A stretch of 64,000 nt of DNA from assembly GCA_020205615.1 (NCBI GenBank), contig CM035153.1:77692471-77756470 (forward strand), read 5' to 3'. Each line of letters opens with the position of its first letter. Positions within the stretch are counted from its first letter, which is position 1. The translations under genes and the position numbers were made by a program. Positions 11,331 to 24,405 of the stretch are shown in pieces. The notes beneath the pieces were generated by a model. The model saw only the letters and a program-made list of their open reading frames with translations, was not told where the DNA came from and did not search any database. The DNA is from Panax quinquefolius. Taxonomy: Eukaryota > Streptophyta > Magnoliopsida > Apiales > Araliaceae.

Positions 11331-12546
11331 TTGAAGAGTTCAAGAACCACAAAACACTACAAGTCAAATAAGAGGAACCGTAGATAGATTCTATTGTACA
11401 ACCGAATCGTAAGTCTAGAATAGTCAATCAAGATACCTAGGAGGTATGGATTCATCATGGATGATGATGATGAGGTACACATCATAGAAGATGATGATCC
11501 GATTACATACGATGAGGTAAGTGTTGTGAGACACTCGGAGAAATGGATTGAAGCAAGTTTCTCAAATATGGAACATTCGTTTAAATGAGGCAATCAAAAG
11601 AGTTTGATTTTATCAAAATAAGAATGAACCTAGTGTGTACACAAAGGGTCGATTGGGCGCGTCGTGACATTTCTAGTATTATATATTGATATACTATGGA
11701 TAAGGAATGACATACCAATGCTACAATCAAGTAAAGATAAAGTTGTCTAAACATTCCTCCATGAATGGTTTGGGAAGAGTATCTTAATTGGGGATAAAAT
11801 CTATATAGATAGATACAAGAGGATGCTCGACTTAACCCAAGGAACGTATATTCATTTGATGCTAAAGTCGTTTAGCATGGCAAACTCCAAGAGATGTGTG
11901 TCGTCGATGAGCTATAGAGTGTATCTCTTAATAGTCCCCACGGACTCACGAAAAGAGAGGTCGCATGAAAGTGACAATCATGCATGCAATGAAATGTACG
12001 AGACACGATGTTGATCGGTCATAATTCGGAGAAGTTCTTCGTGAGTCGGTGAAAAACATCTTAAAGTGCTTAACCCAAGCACTAAGGATGTGATCATATT
12101 TATGGTGGGTCTAAATTAAAACTAGAGGGCTTAATGACTCAAGTTTTTCAGATGCACCAAGATGATGAAAATCCACTTTAAGGTAAAGCGTTATCTTGGA
12201 CAAGGTAGTGCGTTGAATTGGAAAGGTTCCAAACAAAGCAAGCGATTCTTTGGTTTAGTGATAAAGACAAAGTATATAGCTATAAATGAAGTCGCAAGTT
12301 GATTGTTTGGATTAAAAGTTCATTACGTAACTAGGAATAGTTCCTAAGTCTCATCTTGGATCTAAACATGTGTTGTGGCACTTTCATTTGATTATTAGAA
12401 TCATTGAAAGATGGGAAATCACTATAGAGATAGTGGACTCTCATGAACAACATTATATATCCACTAACTAAAGCTTATCTAACAAACAGGATAATCGTCA
12501 CTTAGAGAAGAAGAGTATGAGATACCATGACGATTGGCTTTTAGTG
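11331..12546 (+). pseudogene. Copia 1 reverse transcriptase / RNase H remnant
   Basis: Only the 3' part of RT is recognisable. A frame from 11823 gives MLDLTQGTYIHLMLKSFSMA, matching the copia RT thumb/connection region ('...LGLSQ..YI..VLKRFNM'). An ECSM-like stretch and CTRPDV-like residues are garbled near 11990. RNase H follows in pieces near 12090-12300. The C-terminal end reads YPLTKAYLTNR and MRYHDDWLLVQVGD, close to the usual 'ADPLTK' and 'DWL' endings. The palm with its catalytic aspartates is missing. The RT end sits directly against the polypurine tract, as in intact copia elements. Confidence 0.7.
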
Positions 12547-12558
12547 CAAGTGGGAGAT
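12547..12558 (+). other. Polypurine tract of copia 1
   Basis: CAAGTGGGAGAT immediately precedes the 3' LTR start TGAAAGTAG. This is the usual place and composition for the RNase H-resistant primer of plus-strand DNA synthesis. Copia 2 has GCAAGTTGGAGAT at the same place. Confidence 0.8.
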
Positions 12559-14439
12559 TGAAAGTAGTATGCACACAAGCCAATCATGTTTGATGATAAA
12601 GCATATACTTTGTAACAATCTTATTCATTTATTAATAAAAAGTATTAATTTATTAAAGGCTTTTAATTATCTACATGATCTTTGTTTTATAATATGTGAT
12701 AAACCCATAGTTTTAAGCAATGCTTTTAGAATAATGATGATGATCATTCTAATGAGATCTAAATTCTTAGAAAGCTTAAAACTAAAATAGTTCCCAATCA
12801 TTGGATTACTAAATTGGGGATTAGTGAATCCGGATAGATTGGTACATACGTTCTTACTCATTGGATGAGGATGATTGATCTCATGATCATTTGTGTGGAG
12901 ACACTAAAGCAAGTATGTAGGTGCTTATTAGAGAATAAGTTCATTGACGCGTGGCTCGCTAAGGAATACCTAATGGAGTTTTATTTCATTTGTCAATAGG
13001 AATTCTGTAGTGATAGTAGTCTACAAGTAATCCTTGGACTTGAGATCATCATAGTATCTTGTGTATGATGAGTTATACTTTGACTTATTCCTTAAGACCC
13101 TTAGGGTATATCAAAGGGTATGCTTGGGTATAATAAGTTGTACATGGAGATAATGTATGATCAATAAAGAATCTACCACTTCTAATAAAAGAAGAAATGT
13201 CCTATGTGATTCGATAAATGACAACCCAAAGAGTCCTTGGTTAAGGAAGAATGAAATTAGAAAGGAGTTTCTAATTTGCATTATTTGAGTTGTGCATTTA
13301 AGAATCGAAATACATATAATTAAATAAAATAAGACTTGAAAGTAATTCCATGTCTTATATTTAATTGGGACATTGTATGGTGGAAGGATTGAATTATACA
13401 AGTAACTATTAACTCAAAGGTTCTTTTATGATTAATGTTGAAATCTATATTATCGAAAAGTCGTTGATCGCTAGGAGGCTTATCCTATTGTAGAATAAAT
13501 ATTATTTATTTAAATAAATTAATTATTTAATTTATTTATTTAAATAAGATTAGAATTGTTCTAATTGATTTATTCACAACCAGGTTTAATATGGAGAACC
13601 TAAAGGGTCACACCATAAAAGGAAAAATAATTATTTAAGAAGTTAATGGCATAATCGTAATAATATGTTATGTATATTTAATTTAATCTATGGTGATAGA
13701 ATAAATTAAATAGCTTAATATTTATTATTTAATATTTTAGAAATATTAAATATAAATTAATAAGAGAGTCTTATTAATATTATTACAATTATTATTATTT
13801 TAATTTCTAAAAGAGTTTAGGAATTAATTTAATATAAGTACTCTCATTTATTCCTAATAAGATTAGGAGGTTAAATTAATTAAAAGAGTTTAATTAATTA
13901 TCCCTAATAAGATTAGGGAGCTTAATTAATTAAAAGAATTTAATTAATTAAATAAAACCCAATTCCTTAATTGTTAAGATGGGTTGCCTACATCTATAAA
14001 TAAGAGGAGTCTTATTATGGGTGGTGGGGGATGTTGACCTTTACAACATAATCTTATATAATTCCAATTGTTGGGAGAGTACACCTTTTCTATAGAGATA
14101 GAAAACTAGGGTTTGAGCCAATACCCTTCTTCTTGAATTTTCTTCTTCCTTGGTGGATCACCTCTAGAGGCCAAACATTTGGGTGGCTAACGTTGATCAA
14201 AGGCGAGAACCAAACCCGGTGGATTCAAGATTGAACGCGAAAGGATTTGGAGGTGAACTTGTACCGAGGAAGCTCGATCTTCAAGGGTATGATTTATTCT
14301 TTATCTTTTCGTTTAATTAATAATTATGCATAAAGGATGATCCGGGTATATGGTTTGTAAATTTTTAAACTCGATTTTACACGCTTAGCATTTTTTATGC
14401 AATTTGATTGCATAGCATATGAATATTACAAACCTAATA
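12559..14439 (+). repeat. 3' LTR of copia 1
   Basis: About 1.88 kb, TGAAAGTAG...CCTAATA (the terminal CA has become TA). It is almost identical to the 5' LTR over long stretches. Differences cluster as small indels, many at words containing CG. The TATA box TATAAATA lies at 13995-14002. Confidence 0.88.
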
Positions 14440-17400
14440 CATACATTTTATAAATATTAATTAGATCGACTAATGTACATGGATTATATGATGTAAGTAC
14501 ATAAATAATCTCTAACTTTCCATTATGTAGTAGTATTAACACATTAAAATTACATTTTGGAAGTCTAAAGAACCAAACTAAGCATTATTAACCATTTTGC
14601 TAAGCTTTAAAGCCTTCTCCCAAATTAAAACTCGGTTATTAGCCACGTATTAGGCCAATGGTCTATCCCCCTCTGTCATTGCGTGAAACTTCGGCTAAAC
14701 TAAAAGGCTAGAGGAAGATGATGAAGCTATAATCCATGGTGATGATGGCTACAAATTAGTAGTTGGACAACTCTTCATAGTCATTGTTTCCTTCCATTTT
14801 CCTTTGAATCAAACCATAGTGCAAGATCAATGACCGGACAACCAATTTTCTATGAAAGCAACCTCCTCTTCTCATTCTCTCATTACGTGAATATTTGTTT
14901 GATAAGTGTAGTTGAGAGTAAGAGCCATTGAGCATTGAGGGACATATAATTAGTGCATTGAAGAATCCATTTAAGCTTCAAGAGGTATAAATTCTGATTT
15001 TGTTCTTAGTTTGAGTTTTGTCAAAATTCTTAGCATTTACTTGAATTCTTTGTCAATTGGTATATATGCTTTGAAGTATTGCAGTTAGTCTGGGTATAGA
15101 ATTAGCAATACATGTGCTAAGGCTCTGCAGAAGCAAAGCCATTTATTTTGCCTCTCGAGCGAAGTGGCGCGGCCGTGCCACTTTATAGCTTATCTATCTT
15201 GTAAGGCGTGGGGTGATTATCTCAGATACTACTTGTAATAATTCGGTGTTATGCTAAACATTTTAGGTTGGTTTGAACATGCATATAGATGACCCAAACA
15301 TATAAAATAATGTTGCTTAATATATAGTAAGACATGGTAACTTGGTTTGGTGTGCGTATTCAAAGAAGTATAAGGATTTAGAAACTAGTTTAGATAAACA
15401 TCGTGTAATACATGTCCTCGACTTTGGATACAAGTGTATTATGTTTCGACATGTCTTGATATGTGACCAATATATTAGTTTACATGGTTGGAGATGGTAT
15501 AGTATATTCAAGCATGATTTAAAAGGAAAATGCAAGTAAAAGACCATAATAGCTATGTGTAAATGAACTATGTTTACACTAAGTTTTAAACTTCAAAACA
15601 TGCTTATGTGATCTATGATGTGATTATGAAAGCATGATTTAGTCTATGTGAACTCATCTTGCATGCTTAAAGAAGTTTTACTAGTTGGTTTAATGATTTT
15701 CCAAAGGAAGTTTTGCAAAAAAAAGCTTTATGCACATTGTCCCTTTAAGTTTTGATCTTGAGTATATTCACAAATGATTATGTAGCATGGTCTAGAGTTG
15801 CCTTGCATGTAATAGGTTGCATATCTTGGTATATATATGTGTTCTTAAAGAAACTTAAGAGATTGGGAAATAAATTTGTTGATGACGAACCTTGTACGTA
15901 TTTCATAGATTGAGACTACCATGTTAAGATATGAATATGCATAAAATGTGATTGACATGTAGGCTAGTTAGTCATATGCATCGTAAACTAGTTAAATGTG
16001 GGTTAGAGTAAGCATAAATGAAGTAGGACTCCATAACTTGACATATATGACCAAGACAATGTAAGCATGTTCAAGTGGGACTTATTGATCTCATCGAATG
16101 AATATAATAACTAAACATAAAGGACTTTGTTAAATCAACACGTGAAGTCTTAATTTTGTGAGACTTGGTAAATCTTGTAAAGAACAAGTTATAAAAGAGA
16201 CCAAACCTATTCATAAATATCATGTCATGTATGATTATGCAAGTGTTTTCCTAATTATGATTGGATGTACAAGTCCGCCTAGCTTCCGTGTAGAAGATCA
16301 TGGTTTGCACCAGAGAAGCGACTGCGTGCCACTCCTTTCAGACAAACCAAGCGCTACCCGCCAAATTTTTCAAGAAGATCTATTTTTCAGTAAATGATTT
16401 GAGGGTTCATGCATGCTTATAGTATTACTTTAACTTGCATTATATAAACAAAGATACTATCCAATATGGTGAAAAGTATGCTAAATGATAGAATCGAATG
16501 TCTAGTAAGAGATTATGAACTTACAAAGTGATAAGCTCAAAAGATGTTTCATGAACTATAAAGCAATGAGTAGAAACTATATTGTTAACGTTATGGTGTC
16601 TTATAAACCGATGTTGTGATATAAGTACACAAGGTATATGTAAGGAGTGTACAACTAACTTAGATGTTTATGTATGCATTTAAACTTACGTGTCATGTAT
16701 GAGCATATGTAACTAATGAATATCCTATAATGCTGCATTTATATTATGTTAGGATTCGAAAGAGTTTTGATAAGCTATATTTTGGTAAACTACGCTAAGG
16801 CAAGTACTCAAACCTTACTCTTTATTAAGCATTACTTGAACTTGTGCTATTATTGATCGTACAAGTAGAACTTTGAAAGTATAATACTGTAATCTAGAAA
16901 TATGGTTTACAAACCTTGATACGAACGAAAATTGTTCATATATATAATGTGAAAGAAAATTGTCTAAGCCATTGCTTTGGCTAGACTATCGACATTTGAT
17001 CGAAAAGCTATCCAAACTAAATTAACTTGGTGCGGACTCTTATAACTAAGTTGAACAACCCTCTTGGTAGGGGAATTATATATTATCGAGGGAACCGCAT
17101 ACATGAGAAAGACTAAATGTTATACATGACATAGGGCACTTTAAGCGGATCACCTATTGTACTTGTTTTTGTAGAGTTGTCGGTTTATTACTTTTAATTC
17201 TAGGAGAAGTTCATAGTCCTTAGTGATTCGCTCAAAATTCATTACTTTGAAATCTTGGATTGATTAATCGTTGAATATTATTGATATTTTTCATCCATAG
17301 TATCTATTTTGGTAATCATCGATACTTCTTGCTATCTTGAACTATCATTATTGATATACCCTTGAGAAATCTAATACTACATTGATTTCCCTTTTGCTAT

Positions 17401-17489
17401 ATTACTTTCTTTGGGAAAATTTGTTGCCCATCCTTACTTTCCTTAAAACTTTCGGTTAAGGCGAGCGTGGTGAACCCTCCGGTAAGGAC
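14440..17489 (+). repeat. 5' LTR of element B, segment 2
   Basis: The right half (from about 16265) aligns with 54357-55580: shared words include CAAGTCCG, AAGAAGATCTATTTT, ACACAAGGTATATGTAAGGAG and TTGAACAACCCTCTTG. No coding similarity was found in the 3 kb; the short reading frames in it are chance. The left half (14440-16264) has no second copy in the window, so its place in the LTR is inferred from position. The segment ends in AGGAC at the copia 2 insertion. Confidence 0.65.
17485..17489 (+). repeat. Target-site duplication of copia 2, left copy (AGGAC)
   Basis: AGGAC abuts the copia 2 5' LTR and is repeated at 52293-52297 directly after its 3' LTR. The uninterrupted sequence, 'ctagcaaggacaagggtaaag', survives in the 3' LTR of B near 55580, confirming the empty site. 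Confidence 0.9.
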
Positions 17490-19387
17490 TAAAAGTATTA
17501 TGCACACAAGCCAATCATGTTTGATGATAAATCATATACTTTGTAACAATCTTATTCATTTATTAATAAAAATATTAATTTATTAAAGGCTTTTAATTAT
17601 CTATATGATGTTGCTTTATAATATGTGATAAACTCATAGTTTTAAGCAATGCTTTTAGAATAATGATGATGATCATTCTAATGAGATCTAAATTCTTAGA
17701 AAGCTTAAAACTAAAATAGTTCCCAATCGTTGGATTACTAAATTAGGGATTAGTGAATCCGGATAGATTGGTACATATATGTTGCTTTCGCTCATTGGAT
17801 GAAGATGATTGATCTCATGATCATTTGTATGGAGACACTAAAATAAGTATATAGGTGCTTATTAGAGAATAAGTTCATCGAACGTGGCTCATGAAGGAAT
17901 ACCTAATAAGGTTTTACTTGCTTGTCAATAGGATTCTCAGAGTGATAGTAAAGTACAAGTGATCCTTGGACTTGAGATCATCATAGTATCTTGTGTATGA
18001 TTAGTTATACTTTGACTTATTCCTTAAGTTCCTTAGGGTATATCAAAGGGTATGCTTGGGTGTAATAAGTTGTACATAGAGATAATGTATGATCAATAAA
18101 GAATCTACCGCTTCTAGTAAAAGAAGAGATATGTCCTATGTGATTCGATAAATGACAACCCAAAGAGTCCTTGGTTAAGGCGTAATGAAATTAGAAAGGA
18201 GTTTCTAATTTGCATTATTTGGAGTTGTGCATTTAAGAGTCGAAATACATATAATTAAATAAAATAAGACTTGACAATAATTTCATGTCTTATATTTACT
18301 TGGGACATTGTATGGTGGAAGGATTGAATTATACGGTAACTATTCACTCAAAGGTTCTTTTATGATTAATGTTGAAATCTATATTATCCGAAAAGTCGTT
18401 AATCGCTATAGAGGCTTATCCCTATTGCGAGAATAAATATTATTTATTTAAATTAATTAATAGTTTAATTTATTTATTTAAATAAGATTAGAATTGTTCT
18501 AATTGATTTATAAACAATAGGTTTAACATGGAGAAACTAAAGGGTCACATCATCAAAAAGAAGAATAATTATTTAAGAAGTTAATGACATAATCGTAATA
18601 ATATGTTAATTGTATTTAATTTGATCTATGGTAATAGAATAAATTAAATAGCTTAATATTTATTATTTACTATTTTAGAAATATTAAATATATAAATTAA
18701 TAAGAGGAGTCTTATTAATATTATTATTATTATTATTATTATTTTAATTTCTAAAGAGTTGGAAATTAATTTAATATAAGTACTCTCATTTATTCCTAAT
18801 AAGATTAGGAGGCTAATTAATTAAAAAAATTAATTAATTATTCCTAATAAGATTGGGAGCATAATTAATTAAATGAGTTTAATTAATTAAAATAAAACTC
18901 AATTCCTTAATTGTTAAGGAGGGTTACCCACATCTATAAATAAGAGGAGTCTTATTATGGGTGAGGTGGTTGACACTTTTTAAATGAGTGAATACGTAAT
19001 TCCAATAGTTTGGAGAGTACACTCTTTTTATATGAGAGATAGAAAAACTAGGGTTTTGCCAAACACTCATCTTTTGAATCTTTCTTCTTCCTTCACGGAT
19101 CACCTCCAGAGGCTAAACACTTGGGTGGCTAACATTAATCAAAGGAAGGAACCAAACCCGGTGGATTCAAGTTGAACGCGAAAAAGATTAGAGGTGAACT
19201 TCATACGTGAGGAAGCTCAAATCTTCAAGGTATGATTCTTGTTCTTCATATTTTCAGATAATTAATAATTGCGCCTAAAGGATGATCCGGGTATATGGTT
19301 TGTAAAATTTTAAACTCTAATTTTATCACGTTCCGTTTATTTTTCGTAATTTGATTGCGTTTCATGAATAATATTACAAACCTAATA
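17490..19387 (+). repeat. 5' LTR of copia 2
   Basis: Starts TAAAAGTATTATGC (TG mutated to TA) and ends CCTAATA. About 1.9 kb, collinear with the copia 1 LTRs and closer to the 50420 copy in indels, for example CATATATGTTGC in place of CATACGTT. TATA box at 18935-18942. Confidence 0.88.
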
Positions 19388-19388
19388 A

Positions 19389-19403
19389 ATGGCATTAAAG
19401 TCA
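19389..19403 (+). other. Degraded primer-binding site of copia 2
   Basis: ATGGCATTAAAGTC corresponds to the TGGCATCAGAGCC of copia 1 with C-to-T and G-to-A changes, as expected from deamination of methylated, silent DNA. Confidence 0.7.
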
Positions 19404-19549
19404 AACTTTTATGCAAATTATTAATTATTTTGATTTGATATGTGTTTAGAATAATTTAATTGGGTATAATTTTGTTGTATAAAATAAAATAATAATAATA
19501 AAAATTATCGTGAAATCTCGATTTCGTTGTGTTCAATGTTATCATTATT

Positions 19550-19594
<45 letters not shown>

Positions 19595-20308
19595 CTTAGT
19601 AACATCTATATATATAACTTTTGTTACACGTTTTGGGTATATCTTTGAAGCAAGTGATATATTTATATCATACCGCATTCTCGTATGTTCAAAGTTAATT
19701 ATTTTCATGAATCATAATATGATTATATATATATATATATAATAATCTTAATAATTTTATAATTAAAATAAAATTTTATTTTAATCTTAAAATAAAAGGT
19801 TTATTTTAATTTTAAAATTGGATTTCATGCTAACTAATTAGAGTTGGAATTGGATTCCATGATAACTAATTGGAGTTGAAATTTGATTCCATGTTTCCTT
19901 AAAGAAAGGAGTTTATTTAGATATGAAATAAGATTTCATATCATTCAAAATAAAGGAGTTTATTTGTGAATAGGAAAGAGAATCCATATTTCCTTAAATA
20001 AAGAAGTTTATTTAGATATGGAATAAGATTTAATATTATTCAAAATAAAGAAGTTTATTTGTGAATAGGAAAGAGAATTCGTGTTTCCTTTAATAAAGAA
20101 GTTTTTTACTTGGAATTGAATTCATAACTAATTAAAATAAATTTGTTTATTTTGATTAAAGATTTTGATTAAAATAAAATAATTTATTTTATTCAAAATT
20201 AGATAAATTAAAATAAAAGAGGTTTATTTTGATTTAAATTTGGATTAAAATAAAGGAGTTTATTTTGATTCAAAAATAGATTTTATCCTTACTAATTTTG
20301 CCCATTAA

Positions 20309-20372
<64 letters not shown>

Positions 20373-21006
20373 AATGTTTATTATTCATGAGATGAATGCT
20401 ATTTATTGATTTTGGACTATTGACCAATCGATTGAATTTTATTTTGGTTGGATGCATGAATGTATGAGTTTTATTAAATAGGTCTGCGTACCTTGTCTTC
20501 TCTAATTTTTCTTAATATAAATTCTATCTTCCTCCTATGTACTTCCCCTCGATTGTTGATCAAGGTTTCTATTTATTTTAAACAGCTTTTGTAATATGAA
20601 TAGTTAGAATTAATTTTGAAGAATTGGAGATCAAGGAGAAAGGCGCTTGAAGACTTCAGAATCTTGACTTCGAGTTTAAATGTAATAGTTATATTTAAAT
20701 ATTAATTCTTGCACACCTAGGGTTTGACCTTTTGGTTCACTTGGTGGCTCTAGTGAACAAAACTAAAATAAAAATCCATAATCAACCCGTGTAGAATATA
20801 GTATTCTATATATGCATGCTAATACTATATATATATATATATATATATATTATGCAAACATGCTTCATATGTTAATTAATATGACACGTATTTTATATAT
20901 ATATATACATGCACGCTAAACAAGATGAGACAAATTAATAACAAACCCCTTAAAATTTTATGTTAAGTTGTAACGCTCAAAGATATTTGGAATATCGAAC
21001 GTCATC
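19404..21006 (+). other. Leader of copia 2, first part
   Basis: No gene. It contains pure AT runs at 19553-19592 and 20312-20370, a shorter one at about 20826-20850, and the family's stem-loop array at about 19788-20265 (AAATAAA-GGAG-TTTATTT type units, several now with altered loops such as GAAG). It is interrupted at about 21007 by the Athila-like element and continues at 26937. Confidence 0.7.
20312..20370. repeat. AT dinucleotide microsatellite
   Basis: Uninterrupted (AT)n of about 59 bases. The matching place in copia 1 (about 8215) has only a few TA units, so this tract expanded after the copies separated. Confidence 0.9.
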
Positions 21007-21009
21007 AGC

Positions 21010-22592
21010 CATTGATCGATTTTTAATCAATGAATACGTGCAAGTATATACTATCAACAAGTAATAAAGTGAAAGTAGAATATCGTTCCCACGAGGAATT
21101 ATTTAATAAAATTACCAAATACTAACTCTTAACAAAATCAATTTTATTTAAACAACCAATAATTGTGATTTCTAGATTTAAGAAAACTAAATTAAACAAA
21201 GCAAAAAGATTATTCTAAAAGAAAGAAAATAAACAACTAAGAATTGATGGAATTCAGGATAAATAAACATTAAGACTCCAATATCCCCAATTATGAATTA
21301 TAAATCAATTATTCAACTATTCCAATTATTATGTCTCTTGAATTGTTAATGAGAATTCTCAAATGACAAAAGCCCTTTCTCAAGTGATCCTTTGCCTTCT
21401 ATTTAATCCAAGTTAATTTTGCTATATCACTATGCAAAACAATTGAATTAAACTCACTACAATCCTAATTCCTTATGTGTTACATGCGGTAAATAGATAT
21501 TTTCATTCTATTCACAAACCTAATTATTCATTTTGCAAATAACTAAGTCACATGTCACTATGCTCAGATTCTAACCCTAGAATTCCTTTCCCAATTCCTT
21601 CTAGAGTAACAAGGTAATTATTGGCGGATAATTAATTAATAAGCACAAAGCAAGATGAACAATTCACTTCAACATAAATAATTGGAATAAATCAAATAAT
21701 CAATTCATAATCATAAAAGGTTCAATTGGAATCTTAATAAAAGAATTAGTTCATAATTAATGAATTAAAATCAAAAATCCACAATTGAATAGACTTTAAA
21801 AGATAAAAGTATGATAAGAGAAGAGAATAGAATCATTGTCAAAGAAATTTGATGCTCCCTCTTGTTCTCGCTCTTGAACTTCGGTGTTCTTCAATTTATT
21901 TCAATCTTCAATGGCTAATTAAGAAATAGGGTTTAGATTCTAATTTAATGGAGTGTTTAATCTAGTCTAATCTATGTAATCTCCATTTATTTTATGCCTT
22001 ACATCATGTATTTATAGGTTATAAGTCCAATTTTAGCTTAGAACAAACCCAATCCAATTTGGAGTCAAAAGGTGTCAAAATTCGCCCCAAAACGCTGGCC
22101 CGTGCCATCACCAAGCCTTCCCCAAAGGCCTTGTTGAGTAGGATTGACGCTCAAACACTGTTCCCAGCGCCCTTGCTGGGCATAGGCCTATTTTGGGCGC
22201 CTCGCGCTTACCACATGTTTCGACATTTTCTACTCAAGCGCCCTTTGGGAAAATGTCCATAACTTCTTCGTCTTAACTCCGATTTTGATGCTTCAAGATG
22301 TTCTGAAAAGAGGAGAAGTAGATCTAAAACTTTCATTCTTTAAGGTTGTCAAAATAAGGTACGGAGAAATACTCAAATTGGCTCGACGTGATTTGTTGTG
22401 TAAATGGCAAGTCAAAACGCTAATCTAGCCACCCCAAACGTCAATCCAAGTAACTTTTGTCCCAATTCCTACAAAACAACATAAAACATGCTTGAATCAA
22501 CACAAACACTTAAAACTATTCTAAAAGACTTGAGAACAACAATAAATTAAGCCCGATCAGATCTAATTCATGGGTGTATTACCCATTCATCA
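21010..22592 (-). repeat. 3' LTR of the Athila-like element
   Basis: Matches 25456-26936 from 'aatcaatgaatacgtgcaag' through 'ttacccattcatca'. It differs from that copy by an insertion near 21790-21880 and by substitutions. It is the downstream LTR because the polypurine tract adjoins its right edge on the minus strand. Confidence 0.8.
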
Positions 22593-22612
22593 AATACCCC
22601 CAAACTTAAACC
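22593..22612 (-). other. Polypurine tract of the Athila-like element
   Basis: The minus strand reads GGTTTAAGTTTGGGGGTATT directly before the LTR start TGATGAATGGG. Upstream is GAGGACAAGCAACGG, a combination I recall from Athila elements. Confidence 0.75.
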
Positions 22613-24400
22613 GTTGCTTGTCCTCAAGCAAAAACACAAAAGAACTAAAAATAAATAAAATAATTTAACTAAATGAATGTATATGCATGATCTACTTCCT
22701 AATATACCTACGAACCGAGTAATAAATTAGTATGATATATAGCAACAAGCCTCAAAGATACCAATGATACTCAAACAATATATCCAATCAAGTCAAAATC
22801 CATAGCTCTAACCAATTAGTCAATCCAAACATGTCATCACCCATGTTGTGCGTGTGTGCTCCGTTAACCATTCTAACCAACCACGATTCAAGATAATCAC
22901 ATAACAAACTTTTTAGAAGGAAAATTTTAGTTCCAATTCAATTACTTTTGTGAACATGACAACTCCAGTTAAAACTAAGCAATTACCAAGTTTAAGGGTA
23001 AATACAAGATTTATTTATACTCTTATTCAATCACGAGGTCATTTTTGCTCTTTCTCGTATTTTATTCATTTTTTTTCTCATGGCTGAGCAATGTCTTATT
23101 CCCTTAGGCTTTTCAGTGCTACCTTAACGAGCTTTTGACCAACGACTCCCAAGCCATTAAGACTTTAGGCGCTAGGTGTAAAGACAATCCCCTGCTTACT
23201 TACTCAAGTAACAAAGGCCACAAAACTAGACAAGCATGACATGGTATTTATTCTTTTTTTTTTTTCCGGATTTTTTTCTCTTTTCATCATTTCTTTTTTT
23301 CTTTTTTTTCTTTTTGTAATATATATATCCCATAGATTCCCCAAACTCAAGCTTTTACGTCATTCCAACCTTTACTGCCAGTTCACTAATTTCCTTCAAT
23401 TTTAACCAAGATTTTCTCTCGTAAATAAATTATGGAACCCTTGAACCAAGTGGATTAAAATAATTAAACTTTAAGTGCTATCTAGTTACATAAGTTTCAG
23501 ATGACTCAGATTATCATCATGATTAAAATTAGAACTCATCATCAATTATCAACACTATTCAAGTTAACATTTAATACCAATCTTATCATAAAGCCGAGCT
23601 AAGACCACACCAACCGATCACATGATTCATGCAAAAAAAATAAAAAAATGCTATTATACTACATGAACACATACTAACACAACACATATATGAATATGGA
23701 AATAACTACCATGTATTATATATGCAACCTAAAAAAAACACAATGCTAACACAAAAAAAAAATGAACTACTATGCAGATAACTAACTATATGCAATACGA
23801 CACTAAAATGCCCCCAAACTTAAACTAGACATTGTCCTCAATGACTAAGATAGAAAAATTAAAGCAGAGGACTTCCACGAAAATATAGCAATATTCCTCC
23901 TTGTTCGCTAAGTTTGGAGAATAAGCTAGGCACATGGAACAAATTGGGCACCACACTTGAATTTGACTTGAATAACTCAGTAAAACCATGATAGAAGAAA
24001 TTTTATTAAATCCTAAATAAATACAAATTCAAAACTACTAATATAAAACTTAATAAAACTAAAAATAAAAATTAAACTTGGGTTGCCTCCCAATAAGCGC
24101 TTGTTTTATAATCTCATGACTTCTTCAATTCTCTATCCAATTCCCCTCACGAAAATTGAGGACCCTCCATCCATCGAAGCAATGTCTCTTTTGGGAGGTT
24201 CCCATTCGCAAAAACCATTGAATTGAAGTCACCTAGCATGCTCTTTGTAGATAGGTTTCCTATTAAGAACGCCCAACAACTAGGTGTTTTCTCCGTTATG
24301 TATATGATTAGATTGGGGCATTGAAGCTTAATAAACATAATGGAGTCTTCCTCTATCTTCTCCTTTTCATCCCACCATGACTCCTAACTGTATTTAGCTC
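22613..24400 (-). other. Non-coding interior of the Athila-like element
   Basis: No recognisable domain. It includes T-rich and A-rich low-complexity tracts (23245-23310, 23630-23770) and a second copy, near 23812-23842, of the 'CCCCCAAACTTAAAC...TTGTCCTCAA' phrase that marks the polypurine tract. A minus-strand frame at 24147-24338 has no recognised domain. Confidence 0.55.
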
Positions 24401-24405
24401 TTATG

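Larger units (their letters stand above)
5196..14439 (+). mobile_element. Copia 1: decayed full-length Ty1/copia retrotransposon
   Basis: Two near-identical LTRs (5196-7078 and 12559-14439) enclose an initiator tRNA-Met type primer site, a long leader, gag, protease, integrase and RT/RNase H remnants in copia order (integrase before RT), and a polypurine tract. Total about 9.2 kb. All coding parts carry stops and frameshifts. Middle portions of integrase and RT are missing: the RT palm with its YVDD-type motif was not found. The flanks (ATCTT left, CATAC right) do not form a clean target-site duplication. It lies inside the 5' LTR of element B, same orientation as copia 2. Confidence 0.85.

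Noticed and set aside
19527..19742. ORF rich in Tyr-Ile repeats
   Set aside because: Translation of an AT microsatellite.
22059..22262. GC-richer ORF inside the Athila-like LTR
   Set aside because: The matching place in the other LTR (26415-26609) differs in frame and sequence; it is LTR DNA.
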